Shown: positions 9,505 to 19,244, counted from the first letter of the stretch. The stretch is DNA of 64,000 bases from Mesorhizobium sp. SOD10 (GCA_000824805.1 CCNA01000004.1:269875-333874), one strand, 5' to 3'. Program-made: numbers and translations. Notes: generated by a model not told the origin, from the letters alone.

Positions 9505-11128
9505 CTACATCGTCCTGGGCGCCGGCTCGGCCGGTTGCGTGGTCGCCAATCGGCTGAGCGCCGATCCATCGGTCAGAGTGTGCCTGGTCGAGGCCGGCGG
9601 CAGCGACAACAGCCTGCGGGTCAAGGTTCCGGCGGGCATCCTCTCGCTCTACGGCAACCCGAACTACGATTATTGTTTCGTCGGCGTGCCGCAACCCCAT
9701 CTCAACAACCGCAGGATTCCGGTCAACCGCGGCAAGGCGCTGGGCGGATCGAGCTCGATCAATTCGATGGTCTATATTCGCGGCGCCGCCGAGGATTATG
9801 ACGAGTGGGCAAGGCTCGGCTGCGCCGGCTGGGCTTATCGCGACGTGCTGCCCGTGTTCAGAAAGCTGGAGCGCAATCTGCTTGCCCAGGATCCGCGCTA
9901 TCATGGCACCGACGGAGAGCTTTTGGTCGACAATCCGCGCGATCCGAACGTGCTTTCGAGCATGTTCGTCAGGGCCGGTGAAAATGCCGGCCTGCCTGCC
10001 AACACGGACTTCAATGCCGAAAGCCAGTTCGGTGTCGGAATCTACAACGTCACGCAGGATCGAGGGCAGCGCTTCAGCAGCTTCAGCGCCTTCATGCGTC
10101 CCGTCCTCGATCGCAGGAACCTGACACTGCTCAGCCAATGCGACGTGATCGATCTCGTCATCGCCGAGGGCCGCGCGACAGGCATGCGCGTGCGGCATGA
10201 GGGTCGGCAGAAACTGCTCTCCGCCAGCCGCGAGATCGTGCTTTCGGCCGGCGCCATCAACTCGCCCAAGATCCTGATGGCGTCGGGGATCGGTCCGGCA
10301 GACGAACTCAAGCAGATCGGCATCACGCCGGTGCTCGACCTGCCCGGCGTCGGCAAGAACCTGCAGGACCATGTCGACGGCATGATCACCGTGCGCTCCA
10401 GGAGCACCAGGACGCTCGGCCTGTCGATTGCCAATCTGCCCCGCATCACGGCAGCGCCCTTCCAGTATTTCGCGCGCCGCAAGGGCATGCTCACCACCAA
10501 TTACGTCGAAGCCGGCGGCTTTGCGAAGACCAGGCATGCGAACGGCCTGCCCGACATCCAGTTCCATTTCGTGCCGGGCTATCGCAGCCATCGCGGCCGA
10601 CTGATCGAATACGGCCACGGCTACGCTATTCACACCTGCGTGCTTCGGCCGAAAAGCGTGGGTGAGATCAGGCTGTCGCGCGACAATGCTCGCCGCGAGG
10701 TCCTGATCGACCACCGCTTCTTCACGCATGAAGACGACGCCATGGTGCTGGTCGAAGGCATCAAGATCGCGCGCCGGATCCTTGCCTCGTCCGAGTTCGA
10801 CGCGGTGCGCGGCAAGGAGATGCTGCCCGGCAAGAATGTCCGCAGCGGCGACGAGATCCTCGCCTATCTGCGCGCCGAGGCGCTGACCGTCTATCACCCG
10901 GTCGGAACCTGCAAGATGGGAACGGACGATATGGCGGTCGTCGACCCGGCGACCCTCAAGGTGCGCGGCGTGGACGGGCTTCGCGTCGCGGACGCCTCCG
11001 TCATGCCGAAGCTGATCGGCGGCAACACCAACGCGCCAAGCATGATGATCGGGCAGAAGGTTTCGGAGATGATCCTGGGCTCGGGGCAGAACGGTCAAAG
11101 TAGGGAACCTAAACCCCTTCGACGTTAG
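9485..11128 (+). CDS. GMC-family FAD oxidoreductase (choline dehydrogenase-like)
   Basis: The 547-residue protein begins with the FAD-binding motif VLGAGSAGCVVANRLS. It has the GMC signature GGSSSINSMVYIRG near residue 85 and the active-site His in YHPVGTCKMG, and ends with DASVMPKLIGGNTNAPSM. GMC enzymes oxidise alcohols, including choline and polyols. The substrate here cannot be read from the sequence. It is co-transcribed with the amidohydrolase and diverges from the monooxygenase operon, suggesting that both arms serve one catabolic route. Confidence 0.9.
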   Translation: MEATEFDYIVLGAGSAGCVVANRLSADPSVRVCLVEAGGSDNSLRVKVPAGILSLYGNPNYDYCFVGVPQPHLNNRRIPVNRGKALGGSSSINSMVYIRGAAEDYDEWARLGCAGWAYRDVLPVFRKLERNLLAQDPRYHGTDGELLVDNPRDPNVLSSMFVRAGENAGLPANTDFNAESQFGVGIYNVTQDRGQRFSSFSAFMRPVLDRRNLTLLSQCDVIDLVIAEGRATGMRVRHEGRQKLLSASREIVLSAGAINSPKILMASGIGPADELKQIGITPVLDLPGVGKNLQDHVDGMITVRSRSTRTLGLSIANLPRITAAPFQYFARRKGMLTTNYVEAGGFAKTRHANGLPDIQFHFVPGYRSHRGRLIEYGHGYAIHTCVLRPKSVGEIRLSRDNARREVLIDHRFFTHEDDAMVLVEGIKIARRILASSEFDAVRGKEMLPGKNVRSGDEILAYLRAEALTVYHPVGTCKMGTDDMAVVDPATLKVRGVDGLRVADASVMPKLIGGNTNAPSMMIGQKVSEMILGSGQNGQSREPKPLRR

Positions 11129-11159
11129 GGCAGTTCAGCGTTTGCACGCCGAACTGCCC
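11128..11159. terminator. Hairpin between convergent units
   Basis: A 9-bp arm GGGCAGTTC pairs with GAACTGCCC, continued by GCG/CGC after one mismatch, around a 6-nt loop. It overlaps the last base of the GMC gene and lies before the 3' end of the convergent ABC ATPase gene. No clear T run follows on either strand, so activity is uncertain. Confidence 0.45.
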
Positions 11160-11179
11160 CCAACTATCTGAGATTGCTC

Positions 11180-12067
11180 TCAGTGATCCTCGTCGATCTC
11201 GTCGTGCAAAAGCCCGAGGATGCGGCGCTTGAGCGCGATGAAGTCGGGTTCGAGGATCACGTCCATCGAACGCGGCCGCGGGATATCGACCTTGATCTCG
11301 GCCTTGATCTTGCCGGGCCGCGCCGTCATCACCAGGACGCGATCGCCCAGAACCAGCGCCTCGTCGATGTCGTGGGTGACGAAGAGCACCGTTTTCTGTT
11401 GCCGTTCCCACACGCGCAGGAGCAGCTTCTGCATCGTGCCGCGCGTCTGGCTGTCGAGCGCGCCGAAGGGTTCGTCCATCAACAGGACGGCCGGGTCGTT
11501 GGCGAGAGCGCGCGCGATCGCCACGCGCTGCTTCATGCCGCCGGAAAGCTGCGCAGGATAGTGGTCGGCGAAAGGCGCAAGGCCGACCTCGTTGAGATAC
11601 TGGTCGACGATCTGCCTGCGCTGCTCCGCCGGCAGCCCCTTGCGCTTCGGCCCATATTCGATGTTGGCGCGCACCGTCAGCCAGGGAAACAAGGTATAGC
11701 TCTGGAACACCATGCCCCTGTCGGGGCCGGGCTCGATCACTTCCCTGCCGTCGACCTTGATGCTGCCCGAGGTCGCGTCGTTGAGGCCGGCTGCAAGGTA
11801 GAGCAGGCTGGATTTGCCGCATCCCGAAGGGCCGACGATGACGCAGAATTCGTTCTTGGCCACCTTCAGCGACACATCGTCCAGTGCCAGCACGCCATTG
11901 ACGTCACCATAGCGCAGCGTCACGTCCTCAATGGCCATCGTGGTCCCGGCCGCACGCGCATTGGCAGAGGCCATGCCGCCCGAATTGTTCGCCTTGACGG
12001 TTTCGGTCATCACTACCCTTGGTCCGGCTGCGGTTTGCGAGGATGCGTTCAAGATCAAGGTGCCCAT
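11180..12067 (-). CDS. ABC transporter ATP-binding protein, SsuB/TauB/NMT1 type
   Basis: The 295-residue ATPase has Walker [11 protein letters not shown]-loop, signature LSGGMKQR, Walker [13 protein letters not shown] and the H-loop His in VTHDIDEA. It is most like the ATPases of taurine, alkanesulfonate and thiamine-precursor importers. Its start at 12067 overlaps the permease gene end by 13 nt, implying translational coupling. A start at 12010 ([12 protein letters not shown]) would give a more typical N-terminus and cannot be excluded. Confidence 0.88.
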   Translation of the reverse strand: MGTLILNASSQTAAGPRVVMTETVKANNSGGMASANARAAGTTMAIEDVTLRYGDVNGVLALDDVSLKVAKNEFCVIVGPSGCGKSSLLYLAAGLNDATSGSIKVDGREVIEPGPDRGMVFQSYTLFPWLTVRANIEYGPKRKGLPAEQRRQIVDQYLNEVGLAPFADHYPAQLSGGMKQRVAIARALANDPAVLLMDEPFGALDSQTRGTMQKLLLRVWERQQKTVLFVTHDIDEALVLGDRVLVMTARPGKIKAEIKVDIPRPRSMDVILEPDFIALKRRILGLLHDEIDEDH

Positions 12068-12858
12068 GGCGCGACCCTTGCCCGGAGAATGCGGAATGCC
12101 GTGTCGGTGATCAGGCCGAGAAGCCCGATCGCGGCGATGGCCATGAAGATCACGTCGACCTGGAAGCCGCGCATTGCCTTGAGGCTGATATAGCCGAGGC
12201 CGCTGGACGCGGCGACGAGCTCGGCCACGACCAGATAGGTCCAGGCCCAACCCATGGTGACGCGAAGGGTGTCGAGGATCGAGGGAAGCGCTGCAGGGAA
12301 GATAACGTGCCACACCGCTTCTGAGCGCTTGGTGCCCAAAGTGTAGGAGGCGTTGACCAGGTCCCTGGAGACGCTGCGCGCGCAGTCGGAGATCATCACC
12401 AGCTGCTGGAAGAACGTGCCGAAGAAGATGACCGCTATGCGCTGCTCGATGCCGATGCCGATCCACAGGATGAACAGCGGCACGAAGGAAGTCACCGGCA
12501 GGTAGCGGATGAAATTGACCAGCGGCTCGAGCGGCGCCTGCACCGCCCGATAGGTGCCCATCCACAGCCCCAGCGGCACCGCGATCAGCGAGGACACGAT
12601 GAAGCCCAGGATCACCACCTTGGCGCTTGTCAAAGTGTGGTAGAAGAGGCTGCCGTCCAGCGACATGCGATAGGTCGTCTCGAGCACCGTTCCGGGCGTC
12701 GGCAGGAACATGTTCGGCACGACGCGGCCGTAGGACAGAAAAGCCCAGCCGCCGATCACGACCACCCACATCGCCAGCGCGAGCGTGGTTGCCGTGCCGG
12801 CGGGGATGTTGGCGAATGGGGTCGTCAGGCGCGTCCACGCCGTCCGCCTCTGTGCCAT
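12055..12858 (-). CDS. ABC transporter permease, SsuC/TauC type
   Basis: The 267-residue inner-membrane protein has about six hydrophobic helices and the EAA-type loop around SEAVWHVIFPAALPSILDTL, which docks the ATPase. It forms the membrane part of the importer with the downstream ATPase. It is separated from the upstream binding-protein gene by 88 nt that contain a strong terminator hairpin. Confidence 0.88.
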   Translation of the reverse strand: MAQRRTAWTRLTTPFANIPAGTATTLALAMWVVVIGGWAFLSYGRVVPNMFLPTPGTVLETTYRMSLDGSLFYHTLTSAKVVILGFIVSSLIAVPLGLWMGTYRAVQAPLEPLVNFIRYLPVTSFVPLFILWIGIGIEQRIAVIFFGTFFQQLVMISDCARSVSRDLVNASYTLGTKRSEAVWHVIFPAALPSILDTLRVTMGWAWTYLVVAELVAASSGLGYISLKAMRGFQVDVIFMAIAAIGLLGLITDTAFRILRARVAPWAP

Positions 12859-12899
12859 GGATGGCCTCCGTAGAACCTAAACGCGAAAAGCTGGCTTCG

Positions 12900-12932
12900 A
12901 AAAAACGGCGTTGGCCCGGATGGGCCAACGCC
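12900..12932 (-). terminator. Rho-independent terminator after the binding-protein gene
   Basis: On the minus strand a perfect 11-bp stem (GGCGTTGGCCC with its complement, 4-nt loop) is followed directly by GTTTTTT. It lies 14 nt past the binding-protein stop codon and upstream of the permease gene. It would release most transcripts after the binding protein, giving excess binding protein over permease. Confidence 0.85.
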
Positions 12933-12946
12933 GGCGATCCGAAGGC

Positions 12947-13930
12947 TCACTGTTCCTTGATGAAATCGGTGTCGAGGATGGTCTTCGAGTCGATCGTCAT
13001 CTTGAGCTTGCCGGCCTTGCCCCAGATATCCTGTGCGAAGTTCACCAGGTCGGCCGCTTCGCTCTTCTCCGGAGTGCCGAAGAATTCCAGGTTGCGGGCG
13101 CGATCGTAGTAGCGCACGCCTTTGGCCCCGGCCGCGAAATCCTCGGGCTTCTCCAGATAGCCGCCGATACCCTTGGCCATGATCTCATAGGCCTTCTCCG
13201 GATTGGTCTTGATGTATTCCACGGCCTTGTAATAGCCCTTGATGAGAGCCTTCACGTCCTCGGGGTGCTTCTCGATCAGGTCGCATTTGAGCGCGATCAC
13301 ATCGACGATCAGGCCAGGCGTGGTCGTGGAATCGATCAGCACCTTGCCCTTACCGCCCTTGCGGACTTCGGTGAGATGCGGCTCCCAGGTCACCGCGGCC
13401 GGAACCTGGCCGGCGATGAAGGCCGTCGCGGCGTCATCGGCGGTCATGTTGGTGACGCTGACGTCGTCCTCGGTCATGCCTTCCTTCTTCAGGAGCACGT
13501 TGAACCAGAATTCGGAAACCGAGCCCTCGTTCAGCGCGACGGGCTGGCCCTTCAGATCCTTGAGCGACTTGACGTCGGGCTGGGTGACGACCCCGTCGCC
13601 GCCATGACTGTCGTCGAGCGCCACCACATATTTGAAGCAGAGCTCGTCCGAGCGGTACTTCATCAGCTCGTCGACGGTAGAGGCAGCGCCATCCAGGTCG
13701 CCGCCGGCGACCGCCGCCATATAGAGCGCTGATTCCTCGATGATCTTCAGATCGACATCGACGCCGGCTTCCTTGAAGTAGCCGAGATCACGGGCAAGAA
13801 ACAGCGGCCCGTAGCCCACCCAGGTCGTCATGCCGAGGCGGATGGCGCCGGCATTGGCGGGAGCCGCAAGCCCCAGGCTGAGCAGGCCCGCGGCGGCTGC
13901 GGTCATCAGGCAGTTTCGGAATGTCTTCAT
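12947..13930 (-). CDS. ABC transporter substrate-binding protein, NMT1/TauA family
   Basis: The 327-residue protein starts with an export signal (MKTFRNCLMTAAAAGLLSLG, cleavage probably after APANA). Two-lobe periplasmic-binding motifs follow, including GMTTWVGYGPLFLARDLGYF, typical of NMT1/TauA-like proteins that bind taurine, aliphatic sulfonates, nitrate or pyrimidine precursors. The start at 13930 fits the signal peptide. It leads the importer operon. The ligand cannot be decided from sequence. Confidence 0.88.
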   Translation of the reverse strand: MKTFRNCLMTAAAAGLLSLGLAAPANAGAIRLGMTTWVGYGPLFLARDLGYFKEAGVDVDLKIIEESALYMAAVAGGDLDGAASTVDELMKYRSDELCFKYVVALDDSHGGDGVVTQPDVKSLKDLKGQPVALNEGSVSEFWFNVLLKKEGMTEDDVSVTNMTADDAATAFIAGQVPAAVTWEPHLTEVRKGGKGKVLIDSTTTPGLIVDVIALKCDLIEKHPEDVKALIKGYYKAVEYIKTNPEKAYEIMAKGIGGYLEKPEDFAAGAKGVRYYDRARNLEFFGTPEKSEAADLVNFAQDIWGKAGKLKMTIDSKTILDTDFIKEQ

Positions 13931-14469
13931 TGTCGTAGTTCCCCATGGCTGTTGCCGGCATCGGCCCCATTCAACGGCCCATGCCAAGCGGCGTTTTGGC
14001 AGCCGCTCTCTTGTTATGCGTCGCCTCCCAGGCGGGCCCAGCGTGTTCTAGGCCTTCAAGAGAGCATCCGGGCCGGATCGCAAAAAGAAGTCTTTTTCTG
14101 TCTTTTGCTTCGCTGAAACCGAAGCAGCGAGCCGAGCTTGGCTGACGCGCTTGAATTGACGGCGCAAAGCGACTGCGGCTCCGAGGGCGCCGACAGATAC
14201 GGCGATGTCCGCGGACAGCCCGCTGACCAAGAAGTCCTTGCAAGTAGACGGCTTGTCCAACATGAATCGCTTGGACAGCCTTGCCAGGCAAAAGCGGGCG
14301 AGACGATGGAGGAAGGAACCGATCTCCGATGCGGACAGTTTCTTTTAGTTGTTTGAGAACCCGGTGTTTCATTTGTCCATTTGTGAAGTGATGGACGAGC
14401 CATTGCACCCGCCCGCAATGGTGCCAACGACATGACTGGCCCTTCGGGCTGGCAGAAGAGGAGAATGCG
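13931..14469. other. Intergenic region between the ABC importer and pqqA
   Basis: This 539-nt stretch separates the leftward importer genes from the rightward pqq operon and must hold both promoters. The open frames in it have no recognisable protein features and atypical composition. I see no strong palindrome or known promoter consensus. Confidence 0.5.
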
Positions 14470-14565
14470 ATGAAGAAGAGCTGGAAGAAACCGACCATGT
14501 GCCAGGTTGCTGCGGGCTTCGAAATTTCGCGGTATCTGCCTGCTGAAATTCCTCCCAGGAAGTAG
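14470..14565 (+). CDS. pqqA: PQQ precursor peptide PqqA
   Basis: This 31-residue peptide (MKKSWKKPTM, then CQVAAGFEISRYLPAEI) carries the Glu and Tyr of the family in an E-x3-Y arrangement (E18, Y22). PqqE cross-links them and they supply the whole PQQ skeleton. It is preceded by AGAGGAGA about 6 nt from the ATG. It is too short for routine gene calls but lies exactly where pqqA is expected, 135 nt before pqqB. The length is at the long end of the family and the N-terminus is rich in lysine. Confidence 0.93.
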   Translation: MKKSWKKPTMCQVAAGFEISRYLPAEIPPRK

Positions 14566-14700
14566 GCCGCAAGGGTGCATGTCCCTGGCAGCAGGGGCAT
14601 GCACCCCGCCGCATGTGAGGGCTTTGCAGCGGGAAATAAGGATACGAAGCTGTCTGCCGCCGACAAGCCGGCCGGGTGGGCCGCGGAGTGGGCGTTTGCC

Positions 14701-15639
14701 ATGCGCGTGAAGATCATCGGATCGGCAGCGGGAGGCGGGTTTCCGCAATGGAATTGCAATTACCGCCTGAGCCGCGCAGCTCGCGCCGGCATGCTTGGCC
14801 TGCGTTCGCGAACTCAATCGTCCATCGCCGCATCGGCGGATGGAATAGGTTGGGTTCTCTTCAACGCATCGCCCGACATCCGTCAGCAGATTGCGCAAAC
14901 GCCCGAGCTGCAGCCCGCGGCCGATGCGCCGCTGCGCTCGACACCGATCCGCGCGGTGGTGCTGACCAATGCCGACGTGGACCATGTCGCCGGCCTGCTT
15001 AGCCTGCGCGAACGACAGCCTTTCGCGATCTATGCAACGGCGCAGGTGCTGGCGACGCTGGAGGCCAATTCAATCTTCAATGTTCTCGATCCGGCGATCG
15101 TGCCTCGGCGCCTGCTGGCGCCGACGCAGGAAATGGCGGTCTGCGGCGCGGACGGCCACCCGACCGGCGTGGCGGTCGAGCCCTTTCCTGTGCCAGGCAA
15201 GGTCGCGCTCTATCTTGAGCAAGGAGGCGATCCCGGCGCCAATTTCAGCTCCGACACAGGCGACACGATCGGTGTCCGTATCAGCGGGGCCGACGGTCGC
15301 GGCGCCGTTTTCTACGTTCCGGGCTGCGCACGCATCGATGCCGCGCTGCGCATGCGCCTGGCCGATGCCGCCTGCCTTCTGTTCGACGGCACCGTCTACA
15401 CGGACGACGAGATGATCACCGCCCGCGTCGGCCAGAAAACCGGCGCACGCATGGGCCACATCGCGATGTCCGGAGAAGCGGGTTCGATCGCCGGCCTCGC
15501 CGATGTGAAGATCGGCCGCCGCATCTTCATTCATATCAACAACACCAATCCCGTTCTGGACGAGAATTCCGCCGAACACGCGGCGGTCAAGGCCGCTGGC
15601 TGGGAAGTCGCCGCCGATGGCATGGAGATGGAATTTTGA
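14701..15639 (+). CDS. pqqB: PqqB, metallo-beta-lactamase-fold protein of PQQ synthesis
   Basis: The 312-residue protein begins MRVKIIGSAAGGGFPQWNC, the hallmark PqqB N-terminus. It carries a beta-lactamase-like segment with NADVDHVAGLLSLRE. PqqB is thought to hydroxylate the tyrosine of the cross-linked peptide. The open frame runs upstream to 14575, but the ATG at 14701 matches family starts. The stop overlaps the pqqC start. Confidence 0.95.
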   Translation: MRVKIIGSAAGGGFPQWNCNYRLSRAARAGMLGLRSRTQSSIAASADGIGWVLFNASPDIRQQIAQTPELQPAADAPLRSTPIRAVVLTNADVDHVAGLLSLRERQPFAIYATAQVLATLEANSIFNVLDPAIVPRRLLAPTQEMAVCGADGHPTGVAVEPFPVPGKVALYLEQGGDPGANFSSDTGDTIGVRISGADGRGAVFYVPGCARIDAALRMRLADAACLLFDGTVYTDDEMITARVGQKTGARMGHIAMSGEAGSIAGLADVKIGRRIFIHINNTNPVLDENSAEHAAVKAAGWEVAADGMEMEF

Positions 15640-16394
15640 GTGATTTCCAGGATGCGGCCCGAGGCGGCCTGTCTAAGAGCGAGCTCGAGGCCGTGCTGCG
15701 GCGGGTCGGCGACGAGCGCTATCACAACCGCCATCCTTTCCATCACAGGATGACGGCCGGGGCCCTGTCGAAGACCGAGATGCAGGCCTGGGCGCTGAAC
15801 CGCTATTGCTACCAGGCCGTCATTCCGCGCAAGGACGCCATGATCCTGGCGCGCGCCGAGGATCCGGCGTTTCGCGCCGCCTGGCGCAAGCGCATCGAGG
15901 ACCATGACGGCGAGGACGGCTGGAGCGGCGGCATTGCGCGCTGGCTGCATCTGGCGACCTCGCTCGGGCTCGACGCCGAAGCGGTCAAGAGCGAAAGGCT
16001 GGCGCTGCCGGCGACCCGCTTCGCCGTCGGCGCCTACCTGTCCTTCTGCACGAACCGGACGCTCCTCGAGGCGGTCGCATCGTCGCTGACCGAGATGTTC
16101 TCGCCGACCATCATCGGCGAGCGGGTGCCGGCGGTGCTGGCCAGATACGACTACCTCACCGAAGACACGCTGGCCTATTTCAGCCGCCGGCCCGAACAGG
16201 CATCGCGCGACGCCGACTTCGCCCTCGCCTATGTGCTTGCCCATGCCGACACGGCCGAACGCCAGCAGCAGGCGATCGATGCGCTGGTGTTCAAATGCGA
16301 TGTACTCTGGGCCATGCTCGATGCGCTCCAGCATGCCTATGGCGCGCCGGCCAACATACCACCCGGCGCCTTCCGCCCGGAGGCGGCCCTATGA
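15636..16394 (+). CDS. pqqC: PqqC, pyrroloquinoline-quinone synthase
   Basis: The 252-residue all-helical oxidase contains YHNRHPFHHRM and NRYCYQAVIPRKDA, which include active-site residues of PqqC. It performs the final ring closure and eight-electron oxidation to PQQ without cofactor. The start appears to be a TTG at 15636 inside the pqqB stop (TTGA overlap). Its stop overlaps the pqqD ATG. Confidence 0.93.
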   Translation: MSDFQDAARGGLSKSELEAVLRRVGDERYHNRHPFHHRMTAGALSKTEMQAWALNRYCYQAVIPRKDAMILARAEDPAFRAAWRKRIEDHDGEDGWSGGIARWLHLATSLGLDAEAVKSERLALPATRFAVGAYLSFCTNRTLLEAVASSLTEMFSPTIIGERVPAVLARYDYLTEDTLAYFSRRPEQASRDADFALAYVLAHADTAERQQQAIDALVFKCDVLWAMLDALQHAYGAPANIPPGAFRPEAAL

Positions 16395-16687
16395 TGGCGC
16401 TGCGCGAAAGGGCCATCGTGTCGTTGCGGTCGGCGCCATCGCTGCCCAGACATGTGCGCATACAGTACGACCCGGTGCGGCAGGCCTTTGCCGTGCTTTC
16501 GCCGGAGAAGGTGTTCTGGCCGAACGAGATCAGTCTCGACATACTGCGCCGCTGCGACGGGCAGTCCAGCGTCGAGCGCATCATCGCCGATCTTGCGGCC
16601 GACTATGACGCGGATCCGCAGGACGTGGCGGCCGACGTCGTCGCCTTCCTGCAGGAATGGTCGGACAAGCTTTTGGTGAAGCTATGA
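16391..16687 (+). CDS. pqqD: PqqD, PqqA-binding chaperone
   Basis: The 98-residue protein has the PqqD core (LSPEKVFWPNEISLDILRRC and DPQDVAADVVAFLQEW). PqqD binds the PqqA peptide and presents it to the radical SAM enzyme PqqE. ATGA overlaps join it to pqqC upstream and pqqE downstream, so it is translationally coupled to both. Length is normal for a stand-alone PqqD. Confidence 0.93.
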   Translation: MMALRERAIVSLRSAPSLPRHVRIQYDPVRQAFAVLSPEKVFWPNEISLDILRRCDGQSSVERIIADLAADYDADPQDVAADVVAFLQEWSDKLLVKL

Positions 16688-17826
16688 GTGCGCCCCTCCT
16701 GCCTCCGATCGGCATGCTGGCGGAATTGACGCATCGCTGCCCGCTGCAGTGCCCTTATTGCTCCAACCCGCTCGAACTGCTGAAGGCCAACCGCGAGCTC
16801 GACACGCAGACCTGGCTCGATCTCTTCTCGCAGGCCGCCGATCTCGGCGTCCTGCAGGTGCATCTTTCCGGCGGCGAGCCGACGCTACGCCGCGACCTCG
16901 AGCAATTGATCGCCGGGCTTTCGGCGCGCGGCGTCTACACCAACCTCATCACCGCCGGCGTCGGCATTGCCGAGGGCCGCATAGAGGCCTTTGCCGAAGC
17001 CGGTCTCGACCACCTGCAACTGAGCTTCCAGGGGGCTCGCCCGGTGACCACCGACCGTATCGGCAACCACCGGGGCAGCCACGAGAAGAAGCTGGAGACG
17101 GCGCACCGCGCCCGCGCGGCCGGACTGCCCCTCACCATCAATGCGCCGGTCCATCGGCACAACATCGAGGAAGTGCCGGAATTCATCGACCTCGCCCTCT
17201 CCTTGGATGCCGAGCGGCTGGAGATCGCTAATGTTCAATATGCCGGTTGGGCGCTCGCCAACCGCGACAGGTTGATGCCCGACCTGGCGGCGGTCAACCG
17301 GCAGGCGGACATCGTCGCGGCGGCGCGCGAAAGGCTCGCCGGCATCATGACCATCGATTTCGTCACGCCAGATTATTTTGCCATCTATCCCAAGCCATGC
17401 ATGGGCGGCTGGGCGCGCGACGCCTTCATGGTGGCCCCCGACGGTACCGTGTTGCCGTGCCATGCCGCCCAGACGATTCCCTCGCTCCGCTTCGAGCGTT
17501 TCGGAGACCGCAGCCTCGCCGAGATCTGGGCCGATTCGCCGGCATTCAACGCCTTTCGCGGTACCGAGTGGATGCAGGAGCCGTGCCGAAGCTGCGAGCG
17601 CTGCGAGGTCGATTGGGGCGGTTGCCGGTGTCAGGCGATGGCGATTGCCGGCGATGCCGCGGCAACGGATCCGGCCTGCGTCAAGTCGCCGATCCACAAT
17701 CGAATGGCGATACTGACCGACGCTGCCCTGGCGCAGGCGGCGCCGGAAGGAAATGAAAGCTTCATTTTCCGGCGGATCGGCGCCACAACCCGGCCTGACA
17801 CGCCGGCTGAGCCTGCCCGCCGATGA
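16684..17826 (+). CDS. pqqE: PqqE, radical SAM PqqA cross-linking enzyme
   Basis: The 380-residue protein has the radical-SAM motif CPLQCPYC (CxxxCxxC) near residue 19 and a C-terminal SPASM domain with clustered cysteines (CRSCERCEVDWGGCRCQ). It forms the Glu-Tyr carbon-carbon bond in PqqA. The start at 16684 overlaps the pqqD stop; the longer open frame from 16657 is not needed. It completes a pqqABCDE operon; pqqF was not seen in the window. Confidence 0.95.
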   Translation: MSAPLLPPIGMLAELTHRCPLQCPYCSNPLELLKANRELDTQTWLDLFSQAADLGVLQVHLSGGEPTLRRDLEQLIAGLSARGVYTNLITAGVGIAEGRIEAFAEAGLDHLQLSFQGARPVTTDRIGNHRGSHEKKLETAHRARAAGLPLTINAPVHRHNIEEVPEFIDLALSLDAERLEIANVQYAGWALANRDRLMPDLAAVNRQADIVAAARERLAGIMTIDFVTPDYFAIYPKPCMGGWARDAFMVAPDGTVLPCHAAQTIPSLRFERFGDRSLAEIWADSPAFNAFRGTEWMQEPCRSCERCEVDWGGCRCQAMAIAGDAAATDPACVKSPIHNRMAILTDAALAQAAPEGNESFIFRRIGATTRPDTPAEPARR

Positions 17827-17870
17827 GCAAGTAGCTTTACCTACGCAAACCGCGCTTCCCGGCTGCGACC

Positions 17871-19055
17871 TCAAGCAAGCCCGAACCGCTCGACGGCCCG
17901 CATGATGCCCCGCAGTTCGGCAAGGCCCTTGAGCCGCCCGATCAGCGAATAGCCGGGATTGATCCTGATCTTGCCGATGTCGTCGGCGAGAAGATGTCCA
18001 TGATCGGGCCGCATCGGAATGCGCCAGTCGGCCCGGCCCTCCTCGCGGCGGCGCGCCTCTTCCCGCATCAGGGCGAGGATGACATGCGCCATGTCCGTGC
18101 CGCCCTCGAGGTGCTCAGCCTCATAAAACGAGCCGTCCTCCTCGATGGTGACGTTGCGCAGATGAACGAAATGGATGCGGGCCGCAAATTCCTTCACCAT
18201 GGCGACAATGTCGTTGTCGGCGCGCGTGCCATAGGAGCCGGTGCAGAAGGTCAGCCCGTTCGCCGGACTGTCGACGGCGTTGAGGATGAAGCGCGCATCC
18301 TCTGCGGTCGAGACGATGCGCGGCAGGCCGTAGAGCGAGAAAGGCGGATCGTCGGGGTGGATGCACATGCGCGCCCCGACTTCCTCGGCCACCGGGATGA
18401 TCTCGCGCAGGAACCAGGCGAGATTGTCGCGCAATTCCTGCGGCCCGATCGCATCATAGTCAGCCAAGGCCTCGCGGAAGCTGTCGCGGTTGTAGGCGCG
18501 CTCGGTGGCGGGCAGGCCGGCGATGAGGTTGCGTTCGATCCTGTCGATCTTCTCGTCGCTAAGCTGCTTCAACCGTGCTTCCGCCTCGGCGATGCGGGCA
18601 GGCGTGTAGCCGGATTCGGCATTTTTGCGCTTCAATACAAACAGGTCGTAAGCGGCAAAATCGATCGCGTCGAAGCGCAGTGCATAGCCCGTCGTCGGCA
18701 AGCGGTAGGCCAGATCCGTGCGGGTCCAGTCGACCACCGGCATGAAATTATAGCAGATCGTCGCGATGCCGGCCTTGGCCAGCGCGCGGATCGTATCCCT
18801 ATAGAAGCCGACATAGCGGAGCCGCTCCGGCGAACCGATCTTGATCGAGTTGTGGACCGGAATGCTCTCGACCACCGACCAAGTCAGCCCCGCCGCCTCG
18901 ATGATGCGCTTGCGCTCGAGGATGTTTTCCAGCGGCCAGGCGCGCCCGTCATAGATGTCGTGCAGGGCCGAGACGACGCCTGTCGCGCCCGCCTGCTTGA
19001 CATGATCCAGGGTCACTGGATCGTCCGGACCGTACCAGCGCCAAGTTTGTTCCAT
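17871..19055 (-). CDS. uxuA: Mannonate dehydratase UxuA
   Basis: The 394-residue protein begins [20 protein letters not shown] and has [17 protein letters not shown] and [11 protein letters not shown], the metal- and substrate-binding blocks of UxuA. It dehydrates D-mannonate to 2-keto-3-deoxygluconate in glucuronate catabolism. It diverges from the GntR regulator across a 189-nt region with two related palindromes, so it is probably repressed by that regulator. It converges on pqqE with a 44-nt gap. Confidence 0.95.
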   Translation of the reverse strand: MEQTWRWYGPDDPVTLDHVKQAGATGVVSALHDIYDGRAWPLENILERKRIIEAAGLTWSVVESIPVHNSIKIGSPERLRYVGFYRDTIRALAKAGIATICYNFMPVVDWTRTDLAYRLPTTGYALRFDAIDFAAYDLFVLKRKNAESGYTPARIAEAEARLKQLSDEKIDRIERNLIAGLPATERAYNRDSFREALADYDAIGPQELRDNLAWFLREIIPVAEEVGARMCIHPDDPPFSLYGLPRIVSTAEDARFILNAVDSPANGLTFCTGSYGTRADNDIVAMVKEFAARIHFVHLRNVTIEEDGSFYEAEHLEGGTDMAHVILALMREEARRREEGRADWRIPMRPDHGHLLADDIGKIRINPGYSLIGRLKGLAELRGIMRAVERFGLA

Positions 19056-19090
19056 TTGCCGCTTGTCCTCCGTGAGAGGTCGGCAACTTA

Positions 19091-19104
19091 TTGTTGGACC
19101 ACAA
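19091..19104. promoter_or_regulatory. Probable GntR operator, uxuA side
   Basis: TTGTTGGACCACAA is an imperfect inverted repeat 36 nt upstream of the uxuA start. It shares TGTTGG-N-CC with the second palindrome near the regulator start, as expected for a pair of sites for one autoregulating GntR protein. Confidence 0.6.
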
Positions 19105-19218
19105 CGGGAGTCAAATTAAAATTTGGCGCCTGTGAAGGGCTGCCCCTCTTGGCTCAAACCGAGCAAAATCACCAGGACCCAAGCCCAAGGCCGGTTGTTT
19201 TCCTTGAATCATACGGTA

Positions 19219-19231
19219 TGTTGGTCCAACA
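19219..19231. promoter_or_regulatory. Probable GntR operator, regulator side
   Basis: TGTTGGTCCAACA is a perfect 6+1+6 palindrome 13 nt upstream of the regulator ATG, next to its ribosome site AGGAGG. A bound repressor would block its own translation-start region, indicating autoregulation. Confidence 0.7.
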
Positions 19232-19244
19232 ATTAGGAGGGTCA

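Noticed and set aside
13971..14985. Leftward open frames over the pqqA region
   Set aside because: They run antisense to pqqA and pqqB and have no protein-like features; pqqA on the plus strand explains the region.
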